A DNA stretch of 64,000 nucleotides from an uncultured Bacteroidia bacterium (GTDB lineage: Bacteria; Bacteroidota; Bacteroidia; Bacteroidales; ML635J-15): assembly GCA_902776565.1 (NCBI GenBank), contig CACYQN010000016.1:33220-97219 (forward strand). The letters are read 5' to 3'. A program made the position numbers and the translations under genes. Under the pieces are notes generated by a model, which worked only from the letters and a program-made list of their open reading frames with translations, did not search any database and was not told the origin of the DNA. This document shows, one piece after another, positions 1 through 7,136 of the stretch (its first letter is position 1; each line of letters begins with the position of its first letter).

Positions 1-80
1 TCTGTGTGATAAAACAAAATGCAAAAATAGTCGTATAATATTTAGAGTTTATTAATCGGGTTGTTTAAAAACAAAAAGTC

Positions 81-458
81 ATGGAAGAAGAAAAGACCAG
101 ATATTCTAAGGAAGAACTTGAGGAATTCAAGGAAATAATTTTGAAGAAACTTGAACGTGCGCAGGCTGATTTTGACTTGTACAAAAGTATGCTGACTAAG
201 GAAGATATGAACGACATCGATGATACTTCGCCTACTTTCAAGGTGTTGGAAGAAGGGCAGAACGTGTTGTCGAAGGAAGAAATCGGTCGTATTGCACAGC
301 GTCAGCTTAAGTTCATACAGAACTTGCAGGCTGCACTTTTCAGAATTGAGATTGGTACCTACGGCATCTGCCGTAAGACTGGCAAGTTAATCCCCAAGGA
401 GAGGCTTCGCGCAGTTCCTCATGCAACCCTTTGCGTAGAAGCAAAGCAGAATAGGTAA
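81..458 (+). CDS. DksA/TraR-family zinc-finger-like regulator
   Basis: A 125-residue protein of the TraR/DksA family, which acts in the secondary channel of RNA polymerase to tune initiation. The N-terminal two thirds are charged and predicted helical; the C-terminal block (about residues 92-122) contains YGICRKTGKLIPKERL followed by PHATLC, the form usual in Bacteroidota. Of the four zinc cysteines of the classical C-x2-C/C-x2-C finger only two positions are Cys (GIC and TLC); Thr and His stand near the others, so zinc binding may be altered. The ATG at 81 is the only sensible start. It ends 7 bases before a strong hairpin. In many Bacteroidales this gene lies next to ileS and lspA; neither is visible here. 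Family assignment is confident; the exact role in the cell is inferred. Confidence 0.88.
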   Translation: MEEEKTRYSKEELEEFKEIILKKLERAQADFDLYKSMLTKEDMNDIDDTSPTFKVLEEGQNVLSKEEIGRIAQRQLKFIQNLQAALFRIEIGTYGICRKTGKLIPKERLRAVPHATLCVEAKQNR

Positions 459-464
459 GACAAA

Positions 465-487
465 AAAGACCTCATTACGAGGTCTTT
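465..487. terminator. bidirectional intrinsic terminator
   Basis: Perfect 9-bp stem (AAAGACCTC / GAGGTCTTT) with a 5-base loop. A run of T follows on the plus strand and a run of A precedes it, so it can end both the DksA-like gene (plus) and the lipoprotein gene that converges on it (minus). Confidence 0.9.
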
Positions 488-506
488 TTTTTTGATATTA
501 AGTGAT

Positions 507-1100
507 TCATATCCCCACCTTCTCGACGAGTTCAACAAGTTCGTCCAGATGGATTTCACGCGAAGGGATTTCAAAGTCGAAGCCTTCGTCTTCGATGAAT
601 TTGTTCAGTTCGTTTATGTTCCTAAGACGCTTCGTGATGTCTAGCTCTATCCTGAGGTAATTGTCGCCGTGAGCAATGAAATATCCTTTGAAATATCCGC
701 CGGATGTCTTGCAGGCACAGGTTTTCATCTTGTATTTCGTAACACCTACATATAGTTCGTTTCCTGCAAGCCGCTTTACGAATCCATACGATTCCATTCC
801 GAACCGTTCTTCATCGAAGAAAAATGAATTATAGGCAAAATTGCCGTTCTTTACCGACTTTACCGAATCGGGCGGATAAATTGTCCTGCGTTCGTTGGAA
901 GAATATTTTGCACGGAAAAAATTGTAGTACGACATCGGGGAGAAATATACCAAGGCTTCCTTTTCGGAATTGTCGTTGAAGGTGATTGTCGCCTTCTCCC
1001 ATTTTTTTGCGGGAATGCACGAAGACAACAATAATGCCGATAATAAAAACAGCAATGTAATCTTTATTGGCAGTATTATATTTTGTTTTTTCAAAAACAT
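507..1100 (-). CDS. putative lipoprotein
   Basis: A 197-residue protein with an N-terminal hydrophobic segment ending in a lipobox (LLLSSC, Cys about residue 28), so it should be lipidated and anchored in the envelope. The mature part has no domain I recognise. It begins with a beta-rich stretch (KATITFNDNSEKEALVYF) resembling the opening of other Bacteroidota proteins of unknown function, and has a CAC pair near residue 128. The start ATG lies only 15 bases from the end of a dispersed repeat (1116-1270) that fills the whole gap to ribH. No Bacteroidota -7 element was seen just upstream, so the promoter may lie in the repeat or in ribH. Coding potential is good; function is unknown. Confidence 0.75.
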   Translation of the reverse strand: MFLKKQNIILPIKITLLFLLSALLLSSCIPAKKWEKATITFNDNSEKEALVYFSPMSYYNFFRAKYSSNERRTIYPPDSVKSVKNGNFAYNSFFFDEERFGMESYGFVKRLAGNELYVGVTKYKMKTCACKTSGGYFKGYFIAHGDNYLRIELDITKRLRNINELNKFIEDEGFDFEIPSREIHLDELVELVEKVGI

Positions 1101-1115
1101 TACTTATAACAAACT

Positions 1116-1270
1116 GTCATTCCGCAAGTCAGAACAATAATGCGATACGGGCAGGGAGCATAATATTGTTCGACTGTGCGGAATCTCCTATAAGTACCCA
1201 GTGGAGATTTCGCATAAGCGGACTCACAAGGCTCGTTCCTGCGCCTGTTCGTTCTGCTTTGCGAAATGAC
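1116..1270. repeat. dispersed inverted-repeat element, copy A
   Basis: A 155-bp element with terminal inverted repeats (GTCATTCCGCAA at the left, TTTGCGAAATGAC at the right). It is built from two internal hairpins: the left half pairs ATTCCGCA with TGCGGAAT and GAACAATA with TATTGTTC, and the right half pairs ATTTCGCA with TGCGAAAT. It starts 1 base beyond the stop codon of ribH. A clearly related copy lies in the other orientation at 59112-59296 and a half copy at 59855. No transposase is inside, so it is MITE-like or REP-like. Confidence 0.8.
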
Positions 1271-1271
1271 G

Positions 1272-1772
1272 TTATAAAACTTCATTCTTCAAAGTAAGCA
1301 TCTTCAGTGCTGCGGCTGCTGCTTCTGTTCCCTTGTTGCCAAGTCGTCCGCCAGCGCGGTCGATTGCCTGCTGCTGGTTGTTAGTGGTAAGCAGTCCGAA
1401 TGCTACTGGTGTAGCGTATCTGGTGTTTACGTCCATTATGCCTTGAGTTACACCCGAACACACATAATCGAAATGCTTGGTGTCGCCCTGAATTACACAT
1501 CCTAGACAAATTACAGCATCACAATTTTGGTTTTCAATGAGATAAATTGCGCCTAACGGGAGTTCGAAACTGCCGGGGACGCTTCTCAGTACTATGTCTT
1601 CGTCCCTATATCCGTATTTCTTTAGAGTTTCGATTGCTCCGCTTGCAAGGTTGGATGTTATTTCCTGGTTCCACTCCGATACAGCTATTCCAATTCGGTA
1701 TGGATTCTGCGGATTTTGCTTTGCTATTCCGGTTTCTGTGTAAATTGAAAGGTTTTTCAGTTCGCTTGCCAT
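1272..1772 (-). CDS. ribH: 6,7-dimethyl-8-ribityllumazine synthase
   Basis: Makes 6,7-dimethyl-8-ribityllumazine from 5-amino-6-ribitylaminouracil and 3,4-dihydroxy-2-butanone 4-phosphate, the step before riboflavin. The 166-residue protein carries the family motifs in order: SEWN near residue 32, VPGSFELP near 65-72, CVIQGDTKHFDYVC near 92-105 with the catalytic His, and LTTNNQQQAIDRAGG near 128-142. A short N-terminal extension before the core is common in Bacteroidota. The upstream gene on the same strand is separated by a strong terminator (1792-1809), so ribH probably has its own promoter or depends on readthrough. No FMN riboswitch was seen. A dispersed repeat begins directly after its stop codon. 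Confidence 0.96.
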   Translation of the reverse strand: MASELKNLSIYTETGIAKQNPQNPYRIGIAVSEWNQEITSNLASGAIETLKKYGYRDEDIVLRSVPGSFELPLGAIYLIENQNCDAVICLGCVIQGDTKHFDYVCSGVTQGIMDVNTRYATPVAFGLLTTNNQQQAIDRAGGRLGNKGTEAAAAALKMLTLKNEVL

Positions 1773-1791
1773 AGTCGTAATATTAAAAAAA

Positions 1792-1809
1792 TGGGGGACA
1801 AGTCCCCCA
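1792..1809 (-). terminator. intrinsic terminator after the TPR gene
   Basis: Perfect 8-bp stem TGGGGGAC / GTCCCCCA with a 2-base loop, followed on the minus strand by seven T. It separates the TPR membrane protein from ribH. Confidence 0.85.
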
Positions 1810-1833
1810 GAGATTATGAAAGATAATGTGTGT

Positions 1834-2538
1834 TTACTTGCCTAAATGCATTTCTGCACGCTTGATATACTTTTCAATGTTGGTCTTGTCGTTTCTCTCG
1901 AGTACTGAGTAGTAGTCTTCCTGTACTCTGGTGTAGGTATCGAGAGCCTTCTGGTATTCGCCCATAAGTTCGTAGGTGTTGCCAGCCTTTATGAGGAACA
2001 ACGGAGAAAGGTAGTCGTTGTTAGCCTTGTCGGCAGCTTCTACATAGTGCTTTGCAGCCTTTTCGTTGTTGCCGAGTTCCATATTTGCGTCACCGATAAG
2101 AGCGACTGCCATAGGACCAATCATCGGGTCGTCGCTATCGAAACCTTCAAGGTAAGATATTGCATCTTCGTACTGACCAAGTCTCATGCAACAAACACCT
2201 GCATAGTAGCGAGCAGCGTTGCCCGAAGGAGTTCTGCCGTAGTCATCAACTATTGCTGCAAAACCGCTGTATTCGCCGTCGATTCCGTTGAGTGCAAGTT
2301 CGAAGTTGTCCTCTGCAAAAGCGAATTCTGCCTTGTAGAGTTCGGTCATAGCCTCGCGGTTCCTAGGTTGCTGTACAAATTTAACGTATGCGATGATACC
2401 CAATGCTATAACTACGATAGCAGCGAAAATTATAATAATTATTTTCTGATTTTTCTCGAACCAGTTTTCGGTACGGTTCAATGCAGATTCTACATTCTGC
2501 AAGCCTTCATCCTGAGTAGTTTTCTCTTTGTTTGACAT
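1834..2538 (-). CDS. TPR-repeat inner-membrane protein
   Basis: A 234-residue protein with a cytoplasmic N-terminus of about 32 residues, one transmembrane helix (about 34-53, rich in Ile) and a helical C-terminal region with tetratricopeptide-type repeats (for example around 95-130, 130-165 and 170-215, with the pattern G-x-Y-x-x-A). The layout resembles the YfgM/ancillary SecYEG-interacting type of TPR protein, where the repeats face the periplasm and bind partner proteins; that role is inference. In Bacteroidota such a gene commonly sits beside ribH, as here. A -7 element (TAAATTTG on the minus strand, 2578-2585) lies about 40 bases upstream of the start. Confidence 0.82.
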   Translation of the reverse strand: MSNKEKTTQDEGLQNVESALNRTENWFEKNQKIIIIIFAAIVVIALGIIAYVKFVQQPRNREAMTELYKAEFAFAEDNFELALNGIDGEYSGFAAIVDDYGRTPSGNAARYYAGVCCMRLGQYEDAISYLEGFDSDDPMIGPMAVALIGDANMELGNNEKAAKHYVEAADKANNDYLSPLFLIKAGNTYELMGEYQKALDTYTRVQEDYYSVLERNDKTNIEKYIKRAEMHLGK

Positions 2539-2577
2539 AATCTGTTCTTAAAAAATAACGTTACAATTTTGAGAATG

Positions 2578-2585
2578 CAAATTTA
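2578..2585 (-). promoter_or_regulatory. -7 promoter element of the TPR gene
   Basis: TAAATTTG on the minus strand fits TAnnTTTG. No good TTTG -33 box was found at the usual distance. Confidence 0.45.
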
Positions 2586-2638
2586 ATTCTTTAATTTGAA
2601 TTGGATATTAAAAATATGCACTTTTTTTACATTTAACT

Positions 2639-2775
2639 CACGGCTCTTTCATTTGGACCATATTGTTATTTGTGATACAAATAATTAGCATCTGAATAAA
2701 TCCGCTGGCTGAGCTTGTCGAAGTCAAGGTAACGAATTCGACAGGCTCAGGGGGTGGTTAAATGAAAGAGCCGTG
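2639..2775. repeat. nested inverted repeat (137 bp)
   Basis: Perfect 16-bp outer arms (CACGGCTCTTTCATTT at 2639-2654 and its complement at 2760-2775) enclose a second inverted repeat (CTGAGCTTGTCGAA at 2709-2722 paired with 2737-2750, one mismatch). No ORF is inside. The inner motif TGAGCTTGTCGAA belongs to a common intergenic repeat type; a relative lies near 58855-58885. Confidence 0.7.
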
Positions 2776-2884
2776 CATTTGGCTAATTGGTTGAGGTTCA
2801 GGCAAAGAGGAGGTTCTTCATAAATAAGGGCAAGGTTCATATTTAGAAAGGCAGAGCCTTGATTGGAGTATTGTGATTATGTTA

Positions 2885-2904
2885 TCGTAGGCACGAGCCT
2901 ACGA
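2885..2904. repeat. short palindrome, dispersed motif
   Basis: Perfect 8-bp arms TCGTAGGC / GCCTACGA with a 4-base centre. The right arm plus the next bases (GACAAACGA) recur in reverse orientation near 59373-59389, so it is a dispersed repeat fragment. Confidence 0.55.
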
Positions 2905-2928
2905 CAAACGAGGGAAAATTATACTATT

Positions 2929-3004
2929 AAAAGTAAAATTCAACACCAATTTTTTACTTTAAAAAGTAAAAAAATACCTAAGATTTTTATTATAAAAAGT
3001 AAAA
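2929..3004. repeat. phased AAAAGTAAAA motifs with a central palindrome
   Basis: The 10-mer AAAAGTAAAA occurs at 2929, 2962 and 2995, a period of exactly 33 bases (about three helical turns). The middle copy is half of a 24-bp palindrome (TTTTTTACTTT, AA, AAAGTAAAAAA at 2950-2973). The array lies directly in front of an ATPase relic and may be its old operator. The region is AT-rich, so chance is not excluded. Confidence 0.55.
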
Positions 3005-3202
3005 TTGTCAGTCGATAACGAAATAACTATGCCAGCCAATGGGGATTTCCTAGTTGGCGGCAAGCTTCTTATTGAAGTTGGTGGCAAGGGAAAAGACTTC
3101 TCACAGATTGCCGATTTACCCGATAGTTATCTTGCAGTTGATAATGTCGAAATAGGTGTTGGCAATCGTATTCCATTGTGGATGTTGGGATTGCTGTATT
3201 AA
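3005..3202 (+). pseudogene. 3' relic of an AAA ATPase (AAA_14/DUF4143 type)
   Basis: About 60 codons remain, reading GDFLVGGKLLIEVGGKGKDF, then an IADLPDSYLAVDNVEIG stretch and IPLWMLGLLY before the stop. This is the typical C-terminal end of the Bacteroidales ATP-binding proteins with AAA_14 and DUF4143 domains, where EVGGK, SYLAVD and IPLW-GFLY are conserved. The roughly 350 upstream residues, including Walker A and B, are missing, and the sequence before 3005 is AT-rich repeat. The only in-frame start options are TTG at 3005 and ATG near 3029, so it is almost certainly a decayed gene. Confidence 0.75.
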
Positions 3203-3207
3203 ACAAA

Positions 3208-3232
3208 AAAGTCCGCCTTGTGAGCGGACTTT
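3208..3232 (-). terminator. terminator of the ATP synthase operon
   Basis: Perfect 9-bp stem AAAGTCCGC / GCGGACTTT with a T-rich tail on the minus strand, 24 bases past the atpG stop codon. It also has some T on the plus side and could act in both directions. Confidence 0.85.
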
Positions 3233-3255
3233 CTTTATTTTCGAATACAAGTTCC

Positions 3256-4131
3256 TTATCCCTTGAGTGCCTCGGCACCGCTGGTGATTTCGGAAAGTTC
3301 GTTTGTAATGGCAGCCTGACGAGCCTTGTTGTACATGAGCGTGAGAGTCTTGATAAGCTCGGTTGCATTGTCGGTTGCCTGATGCATTGCTGTCATACGG
3401 GCACCCTGTTCGGCTGCAAAGCTGTCGAGTACCGACTTGAAGAACTGAATCTTCATCGACTTCGGTATCATGTCGTCAACAATCTTGTCGACAGTAGGCT
3501 CAAAGATATAGTCGGATTTCTTGGCTCCTTCGCCTGCCTCGATGGTGAACGGAAGGAAAGGTTCGACTTTCTGTTCCTGCGAAGCTGCGTTCTTGAAGCT
3601 GTTGTAGATAAGGTCAACTTTGTCGTACTTACCATCAACAAAATCCTTCATTATCGGTTCTGCTATTTCGGCGGCAGTTGCGAAATTGAGCTTGTCGAAA
3701 ATTTCTTCGCTGTGTGCAACAATTTCGAACTTCTGCTTAAGTATGAAGTCGTAAGCCTTCTTTCCAAGGCAAATAAACTTCACATTGCCCTTTTCGAGCT
3801 GAGCGGGATAGTTCTCCTTCACGTGAGCCATAGCCTTCTTGCAGATGTTGGAGTTGAAACCTCCGCACAAACCTCTGTTCGATGCCATCAGCACCACGAG
3901 AACCTTTTCCACCTTGCGAACCTCGCCGTAGCAACTTGCGTGGTTCTTGTCGAGGCTTGAGCTAACCTCAGCCAAAACGTCACGCATCTTGTCGGCATAC
4001 GGTCTAATCTGCAAGACTCTGTCCTGAGCCTTCTTCAGTTTAGCCGCAGCAACCATCTTCATTGCAGATGTTATCTGCTTGGTTGACTTTACAGAACTGA
4101 TTCTATTTCGTATATCTTTAAGTCCTGCCAT
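3256..4131 (-). CDS. atpG: F-type ATP synthase gamma subunit
   Basis: The rotating central stalk of F1, which transmits c-ring rotation to the alpha3beta3 head. The 291-residue length is normal. It opens with the family signature MAGLKDIRNRISSVKSTKQITSAMKMV (read here as two overlapping stretches) and ends in a helix containing ALTLMYNKARQAAITNEL-like sequence that fits the C-terminal helix. SNRGLCGGFN near residue 83-92 is the usual Rossmann-like core motif. It is the last gene of the minus-strand operon, 8 bases after atpA and followed by a terminator; in many organisms atpD and atpC would follow, but they are absent here. Confidence 0.97.
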   Translation of the reverse strand: MAGLKDIRNRISSVKSTKQITSAMKMVAAAKLKKAQDRVLQIRPYADKMRDVLAEVSSSLDKNHASCYGEVRKVEKVLVVLMASNRGLCGGFNSNICKKAMAHVKENYPAQLEKGNVKFICLGKKAYDFILKQKFEIVAHSEEIFDKLNFATAAEIAEPIMKDFVDGKYDKVDLIYNSFKNAASQEQKVEPFLPFTIEAGEGAKKSDYIFEPTVDKIVDDMIPKSMKIQFFKSVLDSFAAEQGARMTAMHQATDNATELIKTLTLMYNKARQAAITNELSEITSGAEALKG

Positions 4132-4139
4132 AATTTACA

Positions 4140-5720
4140 TTATTTCTTGTACTTCTTTGTTAAATCCTTTGCGACTTCGGTAAGCACATTGGTGATTTCG
4201 TCGGAATATTCGCCCTTTGCAAGACGGTCCATGATGTCCTTGTGGCTTGTGTTCATGAACTCGATGTATTCCTTTTCGAATTCGCGTACCTTGTCAATCG
4301 GAACATCCTTCATCAAGCCCTTTGTTCCGCAGAAGATGATAGCTGCCTGCTCCTGAACCTTAACTGGTGCATGCTCCGGCTGCTTCAGGATTTCGACGTT
4401 CTTGCGGCCCTTGTCGATAACCGAAAGGGTAACTGCATCGAGGTCGGAACCGAACTTAGCGAAAGCTTCCAGTTCGCGGAACTGAGCCTGGTCGGTACGA
4501 AGGGTACCTGCAATCTTCTTCATACACTTTATCTGAGCCTTACCACCTACACGCGATACTGAAATACCGGCGTTGATAGCGGGACGGATACCTGCGTTGA
4601 ACAAGTTGGACTCGAGGAATATCTGACCATCGGTAATAGAAATTACATTGGTCGGGATATATGCCGAAACGTCACCTGCCTGAGTTTCGATGATAGGAAG
4701 AGCGGTCAACGAACCACCACCTCTTACCTTACCCTTGAGGCATTCTGGCAAGTCGTTCATCTTAGCTGCAATCTCGTCGGACTGGATAATCTTAGCAGCT
4801 CTTTCGAGCAGACGTGAGTGCAGATAGAAAACGTCACCCGGATAAGCTTCACGTCCTGGTGGACGACGGAGCAACAACGAAACTTCACGGTACGAAACTG
4901 CCTGCTTCGACAAGTCGTCGTAGATGATGAGGGCGTGACGTCCAGTATCTCTGAAGTATTCGCCGATTGCAGCGCCTGCGAACGGAGCGTAGTACTGCAT
5001 AGCTGCCGAGTCGGAAGCCGTTGAAGTAACGATGATGGTATAGTCCATAGCACCGTAGCGTTCCAAGGTCTTTGCAACGTTAGCAACGGTAGAACCCTTC
5101 TGACCGATTGCCACGTAGATACAATAAACCGGGTCGCCCTTCTCGAAGTTTTCCTTCTGGTTAATTATAGTATCGATTGCGATAGCCGTCTTACCTGTCT
5201 GACGGTCACCGATAATCAATTCACGCTGTCCTCTTCCGATTGGAATCATGGAGTCGATAGCCTTGATACCAGTCTGCAACGGCTGGTCAACTGGCTGACG
5301 GAAAATAACACCGGGAGCAACTCTTTCCAGAGGCATTTCAAACAATTCGCCCTGAATAGGTCCCTTGCCGTCGAGCGGGTCGCCGATTGTGTTTACAACA
5401 CGGCCCAACATCTGCTCGCCAACCATAATGGAAGCAATACGGCGCATTCTCTTCACCACGTTGCCTTCCTTGATTTCGTCGCAAGGTCCTAAAACTACGG
5501 CTCCTACATTATCTTCCTCTAGATTTAAAACTATCCCCTTGGTGCCGTTCTCGAATTCGACAAGTTCGTTCGACTGAACATTGTCCAATCCGTAGATTCT
5601 AGCGATGCCATCTCCTACCTCAATAACAGTGCCGACCTCTTCCAAGTTGTTCTTGGTTGCGATGCCGTCCAACTGCTGCTTCAGTATCTGAGACACTTCG
5701 GATGGTTTAATATCTGCCAT
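4140..5720 (-). CDS. atpA: F-type ATP synthase alpha subunit
   Basis: Non-catalytic nucleotide-binding subunit of the F1 head. The 526 residues include the N-terminal beta-barrel, the P-loop GDRQTGKTA near residue 172-180, the alpha-family stretch [17 protein letters not shown] near 296-312, and [20 protein letters not shown] near 341-360 ending in [10 protein letters not shown]. Length and motifs are those of a functional protein. It lies 8 bases upstream of atpG and 31 bases downstream of atpH. The Walker-type P-loop with Gln (rather than the catalytic residue set of beta) separates it from atpD. Confidence 0.98.
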   Translation of the reverse strand: MADIKPSEVSQILKQQLDGIATKNNLEEVGTVIEVGDGIARIYGLDNVQSNELVEFENGTKGIVLNLEEDNVGAVVLGPCDEIKEGNVVKRMRRIASIMVGEQMLGRVVNTIGDPLDGKGPIQGELFEMPLERVAPGVIFRQPVDQPLQTGIKAIDSMIPIGRGQRELIIGDRQTGKTAIAIDTIINQKENFEKGDPVYCIYVAIGQKGSTVANVAKTLERYGAMDYTIIVTSTASDSAAMQYYAPFAGAAIGEYFRDTGRHALIIYDDLSKQAVSYREVSLLLRRPPGREAYPGDVFYLHSRLLERAAKIIQSDEIAAKMNDLPECLKGKVRGGGSLTALPIIETQAGDVSAYIPTNVISITDGQIFLESNLFNAGIRPAINAGISVSRVGGKAQIKCMKKIAGTLRTDQAQFRELEAFAKFGSDLDAVTLSVIDKGRKNVEILKQPEHAPVKVQEQAAIIFCGTKGLMKDVPIDKVREFEKEYIEFMNTSHKDIMDRLAKGEYSDEITNVLTEVAKDLTKKYKK

Positions 5721-5751
5721 AAGTCGTATGTTTAATTAAATGTTATACCTA

Positions 5752-6297
5752 TTAATATATTGATCTCTGAAGTGACTGTTTAATTTCCTGCAACTGTGTC
5801 CTGACGCTCAGGTCGAGCTGCTGGTTTTCGATACGTACTATCACGCCGCCAATCATCTGCTCGTCAACCTTGTTCTTCAAATCGACATTTGCCTTGTAAA
5901 CCTCCTTGATGCGGTTTTCGATGTCGGCACGAAGAGCGTCGTTAATCGGCTGGGCTGTGGTTATCACAACTTCCTTGCAGTTGTTCTTGCGGCGATACGA
6001 AGTCTCGAAGTTGCGAAGTATGTCAACCACATATATTTCGCGGTTCTTCTCGACAAGGAACTTGAGGAAGTTGAGCGACAATTCGTCAATCTTTCCAGCG
6101 AAAGTTCCATCGAAAAGGCTTATCTTGTCGGACTTCTTGACGATAGGGCTAGCCATTACCTCCTTGAATTCGGGGAGGTCGACCAATGCTTCGCGCACGA
6201 GACGGAAATCGGCATACACTTTTTCAAGCAGGCCTTTTTCCTCTGCAAGCTCGAATATTGCCCTTGCGTATCTAACAGAAATCTTGCTCTGATTCAT
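5752..6297 (-). CDS. atpH: F-type ATP synthase delta subunit
   Basis: Links the peripheral stalk to the top of F1 (homologous to OSCP). The 181-residue protein starts with ISVRYARAIFELAEEKG, the typical delta opening, and ends with the domain containing VDEQMIGGVIVRIENQQLDLSVR, in which the G-G-x-x-I/V-R-I pattern and the D-x-S-V-R motif are hallmarks. It lies 2 bases from atpF, which implies translational coupling, and 31 bases from atpA. Confidence 0.95.
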   Translation of the reverse strand: MNQSKISVRYARAIFELAEEKGLLEKVYADFRLVREALVDLPEFKEVMASPIVKKSDKISLFDGTFAGKIDELSLNFLKFLVEKNREIYVVDILRNFETSYRRKNNCKEVVITTAQPINDALRADIENRIKEVYKANVDLKNKVDEQMIGGVIVRIENQQLDLSVRTQLQEIKQSLQRSIY

Positions 6298-6299
6298 AA

Positions 6300-6794
6300 C
6301 TAGTTGAATTTAATTTCTTTTACCAAATCGTTCACGAGCATTTCCTGGTCGGGTGTAGTGCTGATTTGCTTGCGTACAACCTTTTCGGCAACGGCAATCG
6401 AGAGGTCGAGAACCTGATTCTTGATGTCGGCCATTGCAGCCACCATCATAGCATCGCGTTTCTGTTCAGCCTCGGCCATAACCTTTGCGGCAGCCTTTTC
6501 GGCTTCCGACTTAGCCTGTGCTACGATTTGTTCCTTTATTTCACGCGCCTCCTTAAGCATCTTGTCTCTTTCTGCACGAGCCTCGTCCATAATCTTCTCG
6601 TTGTCGGCCTGAAGTTTCTTCATTTCCTCGCGAGCGATTTCGGCCTGATTCAATGCATCCTCGATGCTCTGGCTTCTTTTCTTAATAGCATTGTTGATGG
6701 GCTTCCAAGCAACCTTGCCCAACACGATGAGCAATGTCAGGAAAATAATGGTGGTCCAAAAAACTAATCCTATTCCGGGCGTTACTAAATCCAT
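6300..6794 (-). CDS. atpF: F-type ATP synthase b subunit
   Basis: Peripheral stalk subunit of F0. Residues about 8-27 form the single membrane helix (VFWTTIIFLTLLIVLGKVAW); then KPI and a long charged coiled coil rich in Glu, Lys and Ala follow to the C-terminus, which is the normal plan. The 164-residue length is usual for Bacteroidota. It is preceded by an 88-base gap that holds a strong hairpin, setting it apart from atpE. Confidence 0.95.
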   Translation of the reverse strand: MDLVTPGIGLVFWTTIIFLTLLIVLGKVAWKPINNAIKKRSQSIEDALNQAEIAREEMKKLQADNEKIMDEARAERDKMLKEAREIKEQIVAQAKSEAEKAAAKVMAEAEQKRDAMMVAAMADIKNQVLDLSIAVAEKVVRKQISTTPDQEMLVNDLVKEIKFN

Positions 6795-6831
6795 AACCTA
6801 TATATTTTAATTTAACGTTTCTTCTGTTTTT

Positions 6832-6867
6832 AACGGGTAGCTCCAGCCAATCGCTGGAGAACCCGTT
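6832..6867 (-). promoter_or_regulatory. stable hairpin between atpE and atpF
   Basis: Stem AACGGGT/ACCCGTT continues, after single-base offsets, into CTCCAGC/GCTGGAG with a 5-base loop. There is no long T run: on the minus strand the stem is followed by TAAAAACAG. It is likelier an mRNA processing or stability element, or a partial attenuator, than a full terminator. Such elements can raise expression of the c subunit, which is needed in 8-15 copies per enzyme. Confidence 0.75.
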
Positions 6868-6882
6868 TGCTTTTGCACTGAA

Positions 6883-7089
6883 TTAAGCGATCAAAGCAAC
6901 TACAACACCGAACAAAGCAACACCTTCTACAAGAGCTGCTGCGATGATCATTGCAGTCTGAACTTTACCTGCTGCTTCAGGCTGTCTTGCGATAGCGTCC
7001 ATTGCTGCGCTACCAATCTTTCCGATGCCTAAACCTGCACCCAATACTGCCAAACCGGCGCCAAGTGATGCGATTGTTGTAATTCCCAT
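6883..7089 (-). CDS. atpE: F-type ATP synthase c subunit
   Basis: Forms the membrane rotor ring. The 68 residues make two hydrophobic helices joined by the polar loop ARQPEA (about residues 35-40), which contacts the central stalk. The ion-binding carboxylate is the Glu of ALVEGVALF near residue 55. The residues around it (E-G-V) lack the E-S/T pattern of Na+-binding rings, which fits H+ as the coupling ion; this is inference. It lies 47 bases downstream of atpB. Confidence 0.95.
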   Translation of the reverse strand: MGITTIASLGAGLAVLGAGLGIGKIGSAAMDAIARQPEAAGKVQTAMIIAAALVEGVALFGVVVALIA

Positions 7090-7136
7090 AGTAACAAATA
7101 TTAAAAATTAAACATAAAAAATTCTAAATCAACATT

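Noticed and set aside
1272..2600. FMN riboswitch near ribH
   Set aside because: No RFN-type conserved helices were seen upstream of ribH or the TPR gene.
3178..3960. 260-codon plus-strand ORF opposite atpG
   Set aside because: It is antisense to a clearly conserved gene, has no promoter and its composition is that of a shadow frame rich in Cys, Val and Leu.
6883..7089. Na+-type c ring
   Set aside because: The residues next to the ion-binding Glu are Gly-Val-Ala, not the Ser/Thr set expected of Na+ rings, although only a structure would settle it.
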